Of a stretch of 64,000 nt of DNA, positions 52,896 to 62,175 are shown piece by piece; position 1 is the first letter of the stretch; each line of letters starts with the position of its first letter. Source of the DNA: Ectopseudomonas composti (GTDB lineage Bacteria; Pseudomonadota; Gammaproteobacteria; Pseudomonadales; Pseudomonadaceae); the NCBI RefSeq assembly GCF_900115475.1, contig NZ_FOWP01000004.1, forward strand, positions 362,667-426,666. The letters are read 5' to 3'. Under the pieces are notes generated by a model. The model ran no database searches and was not told the origin of the DNA. It saw only the letters and a list, made by a program, of their open reading frames with translations. Both the position numbers and the translations under genes were made by a program.

Positions 52896-53348
52896 CTAAG
52901 CGCGATTGCTGGTTTTGCCGGTGCGTTTGAGTGGCTCGCTCGGCTCGCCCAGGTTCATCTTCGACAGCACCCGCTTGGCGTTGGTGGCGCAATCGATATC
53001 GTCCGGTTTGCTTTCGATCTCGTCGATCAGCGCCAGCAGGTGCGTCTTGCTCTGCGCCAGGCGCTGCTCCAGTGCTTCGATGTCTCGCACCTTGGTGTGC
53101 AGGGTGTCGAGCAGTTTGCCGTGCTGCCATTGCGACAGGTCCTGTGGCAGCAGGGTGCGCAGCTCTTCCAGGCTGAAGCCGGCCTGCTGGGCCGTGGTGA
53201 TCAGGTTGAGCACCATCACGGCTTGTTCCGGGTAGCTGCGATAGCCATTGGCCTGGCGCTCTACCAGCTTGAGCAGGCCGATGCTTTCATAGAAGCGAAT
53301 GCGCGAGGCCGCCAGGCCGCTGCGCTGTGCCAGTTCGCCGATTTTCAT
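52896..53348 (-). CDS. MerR family transcriptional regulator
   Basis: 150 residues starting MKIGELAQRSGLAASRIRFYESIGLL, the MerR winged helix, then GYRSYPEQAVMVLNLITTAQQAGFSLEEL and the coiled-coil dimerisation helix (about 80-115, HTKVRDIEALEQRLAQSKTHLLALIDEIE). A cysteine near the end (IDCATNAKRV) is typical of SoxR/CadR-like subgroups but no full metal site is seen. The frame continues upstream to 53564 without family support. Target probably the convergent MDR gene or another locus. Confidence 0.88.
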   Translation of the reverse strand: MKIGELAQRSGLAASRIRFYESIGLLKLVERQANGYRSYPEQAVMVLNLITTAQQAGFSLEELRTLLPQDLSQWQHGKLLDTLHTKVRDIEALEQRLAQSKTHLLALIDEIESKPDDIDCATNAKRVLSKMNLGEPSEPLKRTGKTSNRA

Positions 53349-53511
53349 GCCGATTGCGCCTCTGTGGTGAAGGCTGAGCCATAGATTGAAGCGACACTTT
53401 AACCTTCGTCTTGGCGTGTGCAATTGCTGCATTGCCCTCACAGGATCATCAGTGCGATGCAGACGACAGCGGCTATGATTGCCTGAACCTTGGAATCGCC
53501 GGGCAGGATGC

Positions 53512-54261
53512 GTGAAGCCTTCGATACTCTTTCTAGTGCTGCTGTGCTCGTTGTCTGGCGCCATGGCCAGAGCAGAGACCTATCAGATCGTCACGGAAGA
53601 GTGGGCGCCCTACAACTATGAGGAAAACGGCCAGCTCACTGGTATGTCGACGGAGGTCGTGCGAGCCATCATGGCGCTTACCGGGGACGACTTCGACATC
53701 GCCCTGTTGCCGACCATGCGCGCCACGTATGCGCTGCAGAACCGTCCCAGAACCATCATGTATTCGATGTTTCGTACGCCTGAGCGTGAGCCGCTGTACA
53801 AGTGGGTCGGGCCGATCATGGAGGAGTCCATCCATCCTTATCAGTTGTCCGGCACGACCGCGCCGATCACCTCTCTGGAACAACTGATGCACGCGCCGCA
53901 CATCACCACGCGACATGCCGGCCTGGTGCCGAAAATGCTCGAGTCGTTGGGGTTCAGGAATCTCGACAAGAGTGCGGCCGAGAGCCATCAGCTCTATCGC
54001 ATGCTCCTGGCCGGACGTACCGAGGTGATCATCGGCGATACCGATGCAGGCGTGGCCTACTACAGCCGCCAGCTGGACATCGCCCCGGGCACCCTCCGGC
54101 GAGTGCCCATCGAGCTGTACCGTTCCTCGTTGTATATCGCCTTCAGCCATGATTGCGACGATGCGCTGGTTGCCGCCTGGGCTGCGGCCCTGGCTCAGCT
54201 ACGGCGCACAGGTGAGCTGGCGCGCATCCAGCGCCGCTACGAACGGCGGGACGATCAGTGA
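53512..54261 (+). CDS. Periplasmic solute-binding protein, family 3 type
   Basis: 249 residues with a signal peptide (about 1-21, ending GAMARA). The mature part begins ETYQIVTEEWAPYNYEENGQLTGMSTEVVRAI, the opening of amino acid-type binding proteins, and continues with MRATYALQNRPRTIMYSMFRTPERE. No permease or ATPase gene is nearby, so it could serve signalling or an unlinked transporter. The GTG at 53512 is chosen because the signal peptide starts there; AGGA is only 3 bases before it, so the start is uncertain. Confidence 0.82.
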   Translation: MKPSILFLVLLCSLSGAMARAETYQIVTEEWAPYNYEENGQLTGMSTEVVRAIMALTGDDFDIALLPTMRATYALQNRPRTIMYSMFRTPEREPLYKWVGPIMEESIHPYQLSGTTAPITSLEQLMHAPHITTRHAGLVPKMLESLGFRNLDKSAAESHQLYRMLLAGRTEVIIGDTDAGVAYYSRQLDIAPGTLRRVPIELYRSSLYIAFSHDCDDALVAAWAAALAQLRRTGELARIQRRYERRDDQ

Positions 54262-54952
54262 CCTGCTGAAACACCCAGGTCGATTGCCATGTCGGCCCCG
54301 GTGATCGAGCGGGCTCCGGGCTGGCAGAGGAAGAACGCCAGCTCCGCCACTTCCTCCGGCTGGATGAAGCGCGCCTGTTCGCCCTGCGGGTATTTCGTCA
54401 GCAGTTCCCGATAGTAGGCGTCCGGGTCGCCATTGCCGTAGCGCTCGGCCTGGAACTTGAGCATGGGCGTCTCGATATCGCCGGGCGAGACCGCATTGCA
54501 GCGCACGCCGTAGGGCGCCAAGTCCAGAGCCAGCGCCTTGGTCAGTAGGGTGAGGCCGCCCTTGCTGGCGCAATAGGCGGCTGCATTCGGATTGCCCTGG
54601 CGCCCGGCATCGCTGGAGATATTGACGATGGCGCCTCGCGTTTTACGCAAGTGCGGGATAGCCGCCGCGCAGATGAAGAAGCTGGCCTTGAGGTTGACGC
54701 CCAGTACCAGGTCGAAATCCTCCTCGCTGAAATATTCCACCGGCCCTTCGCGCCACACACCGGCTGCATTGATCACAGCGTCGAGCTGCCCGGCCATTTC
54801 CACCGCCGCCGATACCACCGCATTGCAGGCCGCAGCGGTACGTATGTCCGCTGCCAGCCGCCGGCCAGAAAACGTGCGACCAGCGCACTGCCTACACCAC
54901 CGGCCGCGCCGGTGATCAGTACCACAGGGTTCACTGTTGATTTCGACTTCAT
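54255..54952 (-). pseudogene. Short-chain dehydrogenase, broken by deletion and frameshift
   Basis: The ATG at 54952 overlaps the stop of the upstream SDR gene (ATGA), and the first 33 codons encode a proper SDR start: [20 protein letters not shown] then GSALVARFLAGGW. From about 54854 the reading frame changes. The rest of the enzyme continues in another frame: ADIRTAAACNAVVSAAVEMA, LDAVINAAGV, VNISSDAG, the catalytic Tyr-x3-Lys in AAYCASKGGL, and VSPGDIETPM. Compared with normal SDRs about 20-25 residues are missing at the joint, between the first helix and the CDVTD-like strand. So a short deletion not divisible by three inactivated the gene, unless the sequence is in error. Confidence 0.8.
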
Positions 54953-55725
54953 GGCGCCTTGTTCTCGATCAGGCAGTTGCCACCATCGACCACCAGGGTT
55001 TCGCCGGTGATATAGCTGGCTTCAGGTGAGGCAAGGAAGGCGACGGCAGAGGCGACTTCCTCGGGGCGTCCTGCGCGGCCTACCGGAACATAGGCAGCTG
55101 CGCGCTGCTCTTGCGGCGTACTCGAGCCGGTGGCGATCCAGCCAGGTGCTACGGTGTTGACCGTGATGCCGTGACGGGCGACTTCCAGTGCCAGCCCCAT
55201 GTTCAAGCCCACCATGCCCGCCTTGGCGGCGCTGTAGGCCGCTTCGCCAGGATTGCCGCCGCGCGTGCCGGTGGTGGAGCCGATATGAATGACCCTGCCG
55301 TGAGCGCGTGCCTGCATGCCTGGAAGCAGTGCTCGCGTCAGAAGGAAAGCGCTGGTCAGGTTGCGGGCCAGCGAAAGGTTCCACACCTCCAGACTCATGC
55401 TGGAGACCTCCGCGAATGGCTCGGGGCTGCCCTGCATGGCCATGCCGGCATTGTTGACCAGGATGTCGACACGTCCCCACAGCCCTTCGGCCCAAGCGGC
55501 GAACGCCTGCACACCCGCTTCATCGGTGAGGTCGACCGCTTTGCCCTCTGCTTCGTAGCCTGCGGCGCGCAGCTCGGTGACGCGCTGTTCGATGCGTGCG
55601 CTGCTGGCCGTGACGATCAGCTTCGCCCCGGCCGCGCCCAGACGCCTGGCGATGGCCATGCCGATGCCGTGTTCGCTGCCTGCGCCGCTGACCAGCGCGA
55701 CCTGATCTTTCCAACTCTGAGCCAT
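54949..55725 (-). CDS. SDR family oxidoreductase
   Basis: 258 residues of classical short-chain dehydrogenase. The cofactor motif is [19 protein letters not shown], then [18 protein letters not shown], the catalytic Ser (IHIGSTTG) and [13 protein letters not shown] and the C-terminal [11 protein letters not shown]. The insertion GSEHGIG in the glycine loop is typical of FabG-like/3-oxoacyl reductases. It is the upstream member of a coupled pair with the broken SDR and is divergent from a LysR gene. Confidence 0.9.
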   Translation of the reverse strand: MAQSWKDQVALVSGAGSEHGIGMAIARRLGAAGAKLIVTASSARIEQRVTELRAAGYEAEGKAVDLTDEAGVQAFAAWAEGLWGRVDILVNNAGMAMQGSPEPFAEVSSMSLEVWNLSLARNLTSAFLLTRALLPGMQARAHGRVIHIGSTTGTRGGNPGEAAYSAAKAGMVGLNMGLALEVARHGITVNTVAPGWIATGSSTPQEQRAAAYVPVGRAGRPEEVASAVAFLASPEASYITGETLVVDGGNCLIENKAP

Positions 55726-55769
55726 GACGTCGTTCCTCTTGCTGTTGCAGATGAGTGGAAGTTAGGTTG

Positions 55770-55784
55770 GTTTATCTGATAAAC
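55770..55784. promoter_or_regulatory. Palindromic operator candidate for LysR
   Basis: GTTTATC-T-GATAAAC is a perfect 15-base palindrome of the T-N11-A type in the 94 bases between the divergent SDR and LysR genes. A further GTTATC occurs at 55795. This is the expected position of an autoregulatory LysR site. Confidence 0.55.
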
Positions 55785-55819
55785 AAAGACGATTGTTATC
55801 AGGAAAACTGACAATAGCC

Positions 55820-56707
55820 ATGGTGTTCACCAGCGAAACCCTGCGCGTTTTTCTCGCCGTACTCGATGCGGGCTCGTTTTCCGCCGCTGCTCGCCGGCTG
55901 GGCCGTGTGCCTTCGGCCGTGAGTATGGTGATTGCCCAGCTCGAGGCGGAACTGGACCTGGAGTTGTTTGATCGCAGCACGCGCAAGGCGCTACCCACCG
56001 AGGCAGCGTTGGCCTTGGAGCCACAGGCGCGCCAGGTTGTCAGCCAGCTCAACAGGCTCGATGCCCAGGCGCTGCAACTGCATCAGGGCCTGGAACGGCG
56101 CCTGATCATCGCCATGGCCCCGGAGCTGCAGACCGGCATGTGGAGCCAGCCGCTAGTCGACCTGGCGGAGGAATTCCCCTTGCTGGAGATCGAGGTGCGT
56201 TCCGCGTCACAGGCCGAGGCCGTGCGCCTGATACACGAGGGCAGTGCTCACCTGGCGCTGGTGTTCGAGCGCCCCGGCATCGATGAGCGCGAACACTTTC
56301 TCGAGGCTGGCAGTCAGTTGCTGGTGGCGGTGGCCGCGCCGGATTACCTGAAGGAGCTGGATGAGCGGAGGATGAACGATGCACGGCAGATCGTCGTCGC
56401 CGCAGGTTCGCCTTCGGCGACTGATCCACAGGTGATCCTCTCGCATCGGGTGTGGCTCACCGACAGCCACCTGGCCACCTTGAATCTGGTGCAGGCAGGG
56501 CTCGGCTGGGCGTACCTGCCCGTACCCCTGGTCGCTACGCTGATTGCCTCGGGCAGTTTGCAGGAAGTGAAGTTCGACAACATGGCCAGCCAGTTGCGGC
56601 TCTGGGTCGATATCGTCTGGAACAGTGGCCGGCCGCTTGGCTTGGGGGCTCGGCGCTACCTTGAGCGGATACGGGAGGGGATGAAGGCGCAGCCGCCTCG
56701 GGGCTAG
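55820..56707 (+). CDS. LysR family transcriptional regulator
   Basis: 295 residues: MVFTSETLRVFLAVLDAGSFSAAARRLGRVPSAVSMVIAQLEAELDLELF is the LysR helix-turn-helix, followed by the effector domain (ERRLIIAMAPELQTGMWSQPL). Divergent from the SDR pair, which it probably regulates through the palindrome in between. The frame could start at a TTG (55793); the ATG at 55820 is preferred because the HTH begins right after it. Confidence 0.88.
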   Translation: MVFTSETLRVFLAVLDAGSFSAAARRLGRVPSAVSMVIAQLEAELDLELFDRSTRKALPTEAALALEPQARQVVSQLNRLDAQALQLHQGLERRLIIAMAPELQTGMWSQPLVDLAEEFPLLEIEVRSASQAEAVRLIHEGSAHLALVFERPGIDEREHFLEAGSQLLVAVAAPDYLKELDERRMNDARQIVVAAGSPSATDPQVILSHRVWLTDSHLATLNLVQAGLGWAYLPVPLVATLIASGSLQEVKFDNMASQLRLWVDIVWNSGRPLGLGARRYLERIREGMKAQPPRG

Positions 56708-56773
56708 ATGCAACAGGCAAGTGAGCGCAGCGATACGAACACTTGCCGGGGCATGGGGCGTGTTGCCTGGCGG

Positions 56774-57529
56774 TCAGATGGTCTGTCCGCCGGATACCTC
56801 GATGCGCTGGGCGTTGATCCAGCGATTCTCTTCACCGAGCAGGCTGGCGATCATCGGGCCGATATCGCCTGGTACGCCCACCCGACCCAGCGTCGTCATG
56901 TCCGCGAACACCTTGTTCAGATCCGGCAGGTCGCGCACGGCACCGCCGAGAAAGTCCGTCTCGATCGCGCCGGGCGCCACGGTGTTGACCGCAATGCCGC
57001 GGCTGCCCAGCTCCTTGGCCAGGTAGACGCTGAGCACTTCCACCGCCCCTTTGACTGCCGAGTAGGCCGCAAAGCCCGGATAGGAGATGCGCGTCAGCCC
57101 CGAAGAAATGTTGACGATACGACCGCCATCGGCCATCAACGGCAGCAGCGCCTGGGTGAGGAAGAACACCCCTTTGAAGTGCACGTTCACCAGTGCATCG
57201 AACTGCGCCTCGGAGGTCTCGGCAATCGACGCCATGTCCCCGTGCCCGGCGTTGTTGACCAGATGATCGAAACTGTCGCGTTGCCAGGTGTCGCGTAGCG
57301 CCTGGCGCAGACGCTCCACGAAGGCAGGGAAGGTGGTGACGTTGCCGGCATCGAGTTGCAGTGCAACGGCCTTTCGCCCCAGTGCTTCGACTTCGGCGAC
57401 CACCGCCAGCGCGGCATCGGCCTGGCTGTGATAGGTGACGACGACATCGCTACCCTGGCGAGCAATATTCAGGGCGGTATTACGGCCGAGGCCACGGCTG
57501 GAGCCAGTTACGATGGCGATCTTGGTCAT
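56774..57529 (-). CDS. SDR family oxidoreductase
   Basis: 251 residues: IVTGSSRGLGRNTALNIA, LVNNAGHGDMA, IVNISSGLTRISYPGFAAYSAVKGAVE with the Ser/Tyr/Lys triad, and VNTVAPGAIETDF. The cofactor motif suggests NADP(H). It is divergent from an AraC gene across 138 bases, and such AraC-SDR pairs are common; the substrate is unknown. It faces the LysR gene at its 3' end. Confidence 0.9.
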   Translation of the reverse strand: MTKIAIVTGSSRGLGRNTALNIARQGSDVVVTYHSQADAALAVVAEVEALGRKAVALQLDAGNVTTFPAFVERLRQALRDTWQRDSFDHLVNNAGHGDMASIAETSEAQFDALVNVHFKGVFFLTQALLPLMADGGRIVNISSGLTRISYPGFAAYSAVKGAVEVLSVYLAKELGSRGIAVNTVAPGAIETDFLGGAVRDLPDLNKVFADMTTLGRVGVPGDIGPMIASLLGEENRWINAQRIEVSGGQTI

Positions 57530-57667
57530 GGTAAAAACCTCTGTTTGGTGAAGGGGCTTTCATTGTGTGAGCCGTGGGGTAACCCCGTCCTTACCGAAAC
57601 CTCGACGCTTTTTGCCTATTTCTCCAAGGGTGAACAACGTGCCCATGACCCGTCTCAGGAACCACTG

Positions 57668-58540
57668 ATGAGCAAAACGCTGCTGGAGGTCGTTCGCGGC
57701 TATCTGGATCAACATGCCGATGCCAATGGCCTTGCCCAAACGCCCATTCCAGGCCTGACCATCATCCGTACGCTCCAGCCCAGCGGGCTGGATTACGCGA
57801 TTACCCGGCCTCTCGCCTGCCTCGTTCTACAGGGCGGCAAGCAGGTCATGATGGGGGCTCGCACGTTCACCTTCAGCGCGGGTGACTCCTTGTTGATCAC
57901 GGCCGATGTACCGACAGTCAGCCAGATCATCGACGCGAGTCCCGAAGCCCCTTACATCTCACTGGTGATCGACCTCGATCCTGCACTGCTCACCGAGTTG
58001 ATGGAGGAGATGAAAGCGGCTCCGAGTGCGGACGAGGCGCCGATAAAGATCGAGCCGACCGACAGCGAAGTGGCCGAAGCTGCGCTGCGCCTGATGCGTC
58101 TACTGGATCGCCCGGCTTCGGCAGCGGTGCTGCATGCCTCACTGATGCGTGAACTGCACTATTGGTTGTTGGCCGGGCGTCACGGCTCGGCAATTGGCCG
58201 CCTGGGCTGGCCGGACGGCCATGCTCAACGCATCGCACGGGCAGTGAAAGTGCTGCGCACCGAGTTCACCCGGACGCTGCCGGTGGAACACCTGGCGTCC
58301 GTGGCCGGCATGAGCACCTCATCCTTTCACCAGCACTTTCGCAACCAGACGTCGCTGACGCCGCTGCAATTTCAAAAGCAGCTGCGCTTGATCGAAGCGC
58401 GTCGTTTGATGACAGGGGAGGGCGCCACCGCCAGCAGTGCGGCGTTCGCGGTGGGTTACGAAAGTGTGTCGCAGTTCAGCCGAGAGTACCGCCGGCTGTT
58501 TGGCCTGCCGCCGGCGAGAGACGCCAGTGTTGCCTGCTGA
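57668..58540 (+). CDS. AraC family regulator with AraC_N domain
   Basis: 290 residues. The N-terminal AraC_N-type cupin domain (about 30-170: IRTLQPSGLDYAITRPLACLVLQGGKQVMMG, FSAGDSLLITADVP) is joined to two helix-turn-helix units: VEHLASVAGMSTSSFHQHFRNQTSLTPLQFQKQ and ASSAAFAVGYESVSQFSREYRRLFGLPP. AGGA 8 bases before the ATG supports the start. It probably activates the divergent SDR gene. Confidence 0.9.
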   Translation: MSKTLLEVVRGYLDQHADANGLAQTPIPGLTIIRTLQPSGLDYAITRPLACLVLQGGKQVMMGARTFTFSAGDSLLITADVPTVSQIIDASPEAPYISLVIDLDPALLTELMEEMKAAPSADEAPIKIEPTDSEVAEAALRLMRLLDRPASAAVLHASLMRELHYWLLAGRHGSAIGRLGWPDGHAQRIARAVKVLRTEFTRTLPVEHLASVAGMSTSSFHQHFRNQTSLTPLQFQKQLRLIEARRLMTGEGATASSAAFAVGYESVSQFSREYRRLFGLPPARDASVAC

Positions 58541-58558
58541 TACGGGCAATCGCCTTGC

Positions 58559-59239
58559 TCACACCTGCCTCAAGGCAAAATCCGCAGGCTCAAAGCGCTC
58601 GCTCGCGTCCATGCGAATCCCCCGCAGGCTGCGCGTCTCCAGATAGGACGCGTACAGCGGTTCGGCGAAGTAGCTGATCAGGATCGAGCGGCGCCGCATG
58701 CCGAGCCGGTTCAGGCTGCCGGCGTGCACCAGGTCCACATCGAACACCAGGATGTCGCCGGCCGCACCTGCAAGCTGCACTGAGCGGGACTCGTCGTTGA
58801 AATCAATTGGTGGTTCGCCGGCAGGCGGACGGTGGCTGCTCGGGACGATGCGGGTGGCGCCGTTGCCCGGGCCATAGTCATCGAAGTAGACCATGGCGTT
58901 GGCGATATCGCCGGGGCGCTGCGCCGACAGATCGCGATGCAGTCGCTGATGACCGCCTCCAGCCAGTGGCTCGCGGCCCTCCACCTGCGCGAGGAAGAAA
59001 CGTTCGCCGATCAGCTCGCCGACCACCGCGAGCAACTGCGGCAGGCGGCACACGGCCTGAATCATGGCATCGCCATCCAGCAGTGAGTGATGCCAATCGG
59101 CGCCGCGCGGTACCGGCCACTGATCCGAGGGGGTGATGCCCGCATCGAACACGGTGCGCAACCGATCCAGCCACCCGACAGGAACCGCCTGGCGCAGCAA
59201 TGCATAGCCGTCGTGGTGGAGTTGTGCGCGGTCCGTCAT
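58559..59239 (-). CDS. Phytanoyl-CoA dioxygenase (PhyH) family protein
   Basis: 226 residues. A non-haem Fe(II)/2-oxoglutarate dioxygenase fold with HxD in QRLHRDLSA, the distal His in DLVHAGSLN, and the 2-oxoglutarate-binding Arg in RRRSILISYF. It resembles ectoine hydroxylase/PhyH-type hydroxylases of small substrates. GGAG lies 7 bases before the ATG at 59239; the longer frame, to 59506, is antisense to the next gene's upstream region and unsupported. Substrate unknown. Confidence 0.85.
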   Translation of the reverse strand: MTDRAQLHHDGYALLRQAVPVGWLDRLRTVFDAGITPSDQWPVPRGADWHHSLLDGDAMIQAVCRLPQLLAVVGELIGERFFLAQVEGREPLAGGGHQRLHRDLSAQRPGDIANAMVYFDDYGPGNGATRIVPSSHRPPAGEPPIDFNDESRSVQLAGAAGDILVFDVDLVHAGSLNRLGMRRRSILISYFAEPLYASYLETRSLRGIRMDASERFEPADFALRQV

Positions 59240-59421
59240 GGTCAGGCTCCCATCATCCATGCATCCCGAAGAAAACAGGTGGAAGTCGAAGAAGCAAGCC
59301 CGTTCTTCAATGCATGACACTTCGTCTGCAAATTCAGCCGCAGGCCATGACCAAGACTGCATACAATGGCGCCTGAACTTTCCGCGCCATGCACATGGCT
59401 GTACCGAACGAGGAACGCCCC

Positions 59422-59907
59422 ATGGCCTCCCCAGACAAACAGAAGACGCGCGCCCAACGGGCCAAGACCAAGGCCAAGCAGAACCGCATGGGCAAGCCCA
59501 AGGCACAGGCCGATGTCGTCCACCCGATTCTCGCCAACCCGCTGATCAACGAGCCGTTCGATGATGTCGAGCTCGACCTGAGTACCTTCGATTTCAAGGA
59601 CATCGAAGAGAACGGCTTCGACCCCGCGCACTTCGATGACCTGTTCCAGGCGATGAAAGCCGGCGAGGGCATCAGCCTGCTCGCCCTGTGCCTGATATTC
59701 CTGCAATACCCGGTGCTGGAACTGGTGGTCGCGGAAGAGTCGGAGGAGGCTGCGACCGATTTCATGATGGGCCTGCTGATCGTCTACCGCGGCATCTTCC
59801 ACGATGAAGACGAAGACGCCGCGATCACCTGGATCGGCAGCGACGCCTTCCAAAGCGCCTACAACGAAGCGTCGCTGATTCTGCAGAAGAAGAACGGCTC
59901 ACGCTGA
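59422..59907 (+). CDS. Conserved-looking hypothetical protein
   Basis: 161 residues, soluble and very acidic after a basic start. Residues 1-30 are lysine/arginine-rich (DKQKTRAQRAKTKAKQNRMGKPKA). The middle has an acidic, aspartate-rich segment (FDDVELDLSTFDFKDIEENGFDPAHFDDLF). The C-terminal half is helical (LLALCLIFLQYPVLELVVAEESEEAA, LIVYRGIFHDEDEDAAITW). GAGGAA precedes the ATG at 59422. I do not recognise the family; the charge pattern could suit nucleic acid or ribosome association, which is speculation. Confidence 0.7.
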   Translation: MASPDKQKTRAQRAKTKAKQNRMGKPKAQADVVHPILANPLINEPFDDVELDLSTFDFKDIEENGFDPAHFDDLFQAMKAGEGISLLALCLIFLQYPVLELVVAEESEEAATDFMMGLLIVYRGIFHDEDEDAAITWIGSDAFQSAYNEASLILQKKNGSR

Positions 59908-59953
59908 GCGCCCCTCGTTTAGTCTCTTGCCCTGTATCGCTCAGGGCCAGTCG

Positions 59954-61159
59954 CTAGCGGCTCATCCCGGCCCGCTGGCGTGTTGCATTGCGGCTGCCCA
60001 GCAGTGCCGGTAGTTCGAGCAGCAAGGCCAGCAGCACTGCGCCAATCGCGACCGTGAACAGCAGGCGATAGTCCTCCTGACTGGCGGAGAACAGCGCCGA
60101 ATAGGCATAACCGGCCAGCGCCTGGAAGGTGGCGAAGGAGATGGTGGCGCGGCTCCAGGTGGCGTTCTGCCGGGCATGGCCCTTCACCAGTTGGTGCACG
60201 CGCGCCAACGCCAGCGGCACGATGCCGGGTGGGAAGGAGCCGATCACCAGTACGGCGGCGCCAAGCACATGCAGGTCACGACTTTCCACCAGTACGGCAA
60301 GGGCCATGGCCTGTATCAGCAGGACCAGGCGTATCGCGGCGCGGGCACCCAGGTGGTCGGCCAGGTAACCGTATACCACCGGGCCGACGATGGCACCGAC
60401 GCCATACAGCGTCCAGATCAACGCACCGCTGTGGCTCCCTGCGCCCAGGCCGCGACTGATGTAATCGACCAGAAACATCATCGGCGCCACCAGGCTGGTC
60501 GCCATCAGCGCGTACTGCGCGAACAGCAAACGCACGCCACCTGCGCTCTGCGCTGGCGCATGCGGGGCTGCGGGTTGTGGAGCGTGGGCGAGGTCGTCTG
60601 GCCAGCCGCGCCAACTGCTCAGTGTCAGCAGCAGGGCGACCACGGCCAGGCCGATCCAGGTGGTTGCCAGGCCTTGAGCCAGCAATACCGGCACCAGTGT
60701 GCCGGAGCCGGCGATGCCCAGGCCCAGACCGAGGAAGATCGCGCCGCTGGCCAGCCCGCGTCGACCTGCTGGGACATGCGGCAGGATGCTGCTGGCGGCC
60801 AGCACCATGATCACGCCACCGGCGATGCCCGAGAGCAAACGCCAGGAGAAGAACCAGGCCACCGACAGCGGCCAGGCGCAGGCGAGAAACGCCAGGCTGA
60901 CCAGTAGCATCATCGCCCGCAGTACGCTGGCGCTGGAATGACGCGCGGCCAGCGGCCGGCCGATCAGCGCGCCGACGAGATAGCCGGCCAGGTTGGCGGC
61001 GCCGAGGTAGACCACCGCCGAGGCAGAAAACCAGTGCGCCTCGATCAGCGATGGGACCAACGGGGTGTAGGCGAAGCGGGCCAGGCCGATGCCCACCAGG
61101 CTGGCGCACAGGCCAGCCCAGATCGGCATCCACAGCGAGTCTTGTGTGTGGTTGTTCAT
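59954..61159 (-). CDS. YbfB/YjiJ family MFS transporter
   Basis: 401 residues with twelve membrane helices. The opening WAGLCASLVGIGLARFAYTPLVPSLIEAHWFSASAVVYLGAANLAGYLVGAL is the YbfB/YjiJ family hallmark. Substrate unknown. Divergent from a LysR gene with a palindromic element between them, so it is probably that regulator's target. Confidence 0.9.
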   Translation of the reverse strand: MNNHTQDSLWMPIWAGLCASLVGIGLARFAYTPLVPSLIEAHWFSASAVVYLGAANLAGYLVGALIGRPLAARHSSASVLRAMMLLVSLAFLACAWPLSVAWFFSWRLLSGIAGGVIMVLAASSILPHVPAGRRGLASGAIFLGLGLGIAGSGTLVPVLLAQGLATTWIGLAVVALLLTLSSWRGWPDDLAHAPQPAAPHAPAQSAGGVRLLFAQYALMATSLVAPMMFLVDYISRGLGAGSHSGALIWTLYGVGAIVGPVVYGYLADHLGARAAIRLVLLIQAMALAVLVESRDLHVLGAAVLVIGSFPPGIVPLALARVHQLVKGHARQNATWSRATISFATFQALAGYAYSALFSASQEDYRLLFTVAIGAVLLALLLELPALLGSRNATRQRAGMSR

Positions 61160-61229
61160 GATCGTCCCCTGAGCGTCCGGCGGACGCCATCGAATGAGAT
61201 GCCACGATCATAGGAGGCTTGACTGAAGA

Positions 61230-61246
61230 AATAACGCAGCGTTATT
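61230..61246. promoter_or_regulatory. Palindromic operator candidate
   Basis: AATAACG-CAG-CGTTATT is a perfect palindrome in the 127 bases between the divergent MFS and LysR genes; a second palindrome, ATGCA-AAAA-TGCAT, follows at 61258-61271. Either could be the LysR site. Confidence 0.5.
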
Positions 61247-61286
61247 AACGTTCACTAATGCAAAAATGCATCAGAGAGAGCCTGCG

Positions 61287-62153
61287 ATGAACTGGGACGA
61301 CGCCCGCGTATTTCTTGCCCTATGCCGTGAACAGACCTTGCGCGGTGCGGCTCGTGTACTGGCAGTGGATCAAGCCACGGTCGGTCGCCGGCTCGCCTCG
61401 CTGGAGCAGTCCCTCGATGCCACTCTGTTCCTGCGCACGTCAGCCGGCTACAGCCTGACCAGCGCGGGAGAGCAGGCGATGAAGGCGGCGCAGGACATGG
61501 AGGCGGCGGCAGCCGATCTGCAGCGCCGCATTCTCGGCATGGACGAGCGCATGAGTGGGGAGGTGCGCATCACTACCACCGACTCCTTCGCCGTCGACTT
61601 CATCATGCCGGCCATTGCTGCGCTGCGCCTCGAACACCCTGGCATCGAGGTCAAACTGCATGCTTCAACGCAATTGCTCAACCTCAACAAGCGCGAGGCG
61701 GATATCGCCGTGCGCAACCTCAAACCGGACAACCCCGAACTGATCGTGCGTCGGCTCGCTCGTTGGAGCAGCGCCGCCTTCGCCTCGGCGGACTATGTCG
61801 CCGCGCGCGGCGTACCCGAGCCGGGCGCTGCCTTCGCCGGGCACGACCTGGTGCTCTATCAGCCCTACCTGGACAGTGGGCGCGAGGTCACGCTTGGCGC
61901 CGAGCCGATCACTCAGGGGCGTATAGCCATGACCTGTACCTCGAGCTTGATGGTGCGCCGCGCCCTGGATGCCGGCATCGGCATTGGCGAGGTGCCGCTG
62001 CCTCTGGGCCTGCGCGACGGTCTGGTGCGGCTGTGGGCGGATCGTGAACACGCGCCCTATGACATCTGGCTGGTCACCCATCGCGACGTGCGCCACACCG
62101 CTCGGGTTAGGGCGGTGATCGATGCCATCGTCGCTGCTTTCGCTGCGCTTTGA
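61287..62153 (+). CDS. LysR family transcriptional regulator
   Basis: 288 residues: MNWDDARVFLALCREQTLRGAARVLAVDQATVGRRLASLEQSLDATLF, then a LysR effector domain (GEVRITTTDSFAVDFIMPAIAAL). It belongs to the group in which the HTH starts with MxWDD and often controls adjacent exporters. GAGAGAG precedes the ATG at 61287. Divergent from the YbfB/YjiJ-type transporter. Confidence 0.9.
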   Translation: MNWDDARVFLALCREQTLRGAARVLAVDQATVGRRLASLEQSLDATLFLRTSAGYSLTSAGEQAMKAAQDMEAAAADLQRRILGMDERMSGEVRITTTDSFAVDFIMPAIAALRLEHPGIEVKLHASTQLLNLNKREADIAVRNLKPDNPELIVRRLARWSSAAFASADYVAARGVPEPGAAFAGHDLVLYQPYLDSGREVTLGAEPITQGRIAMTCTSSLMVRRALDAGIGIGEVPLPLGLRDGLVRLWADREHAPYDIWLVTHRDVRHTARVRAVIDAIVAAFAAL

Positions 62154-62175
62154 CGACACGCCTCGCGTGCGGGCA

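Noticed and set aside
54643..54888. 81-codon minus-strand frame within the SDR region
   Set aside because: It is a third frame across the deletion joint of the broken SDR and encodes nothing recognisable; it is not an alternative gene.
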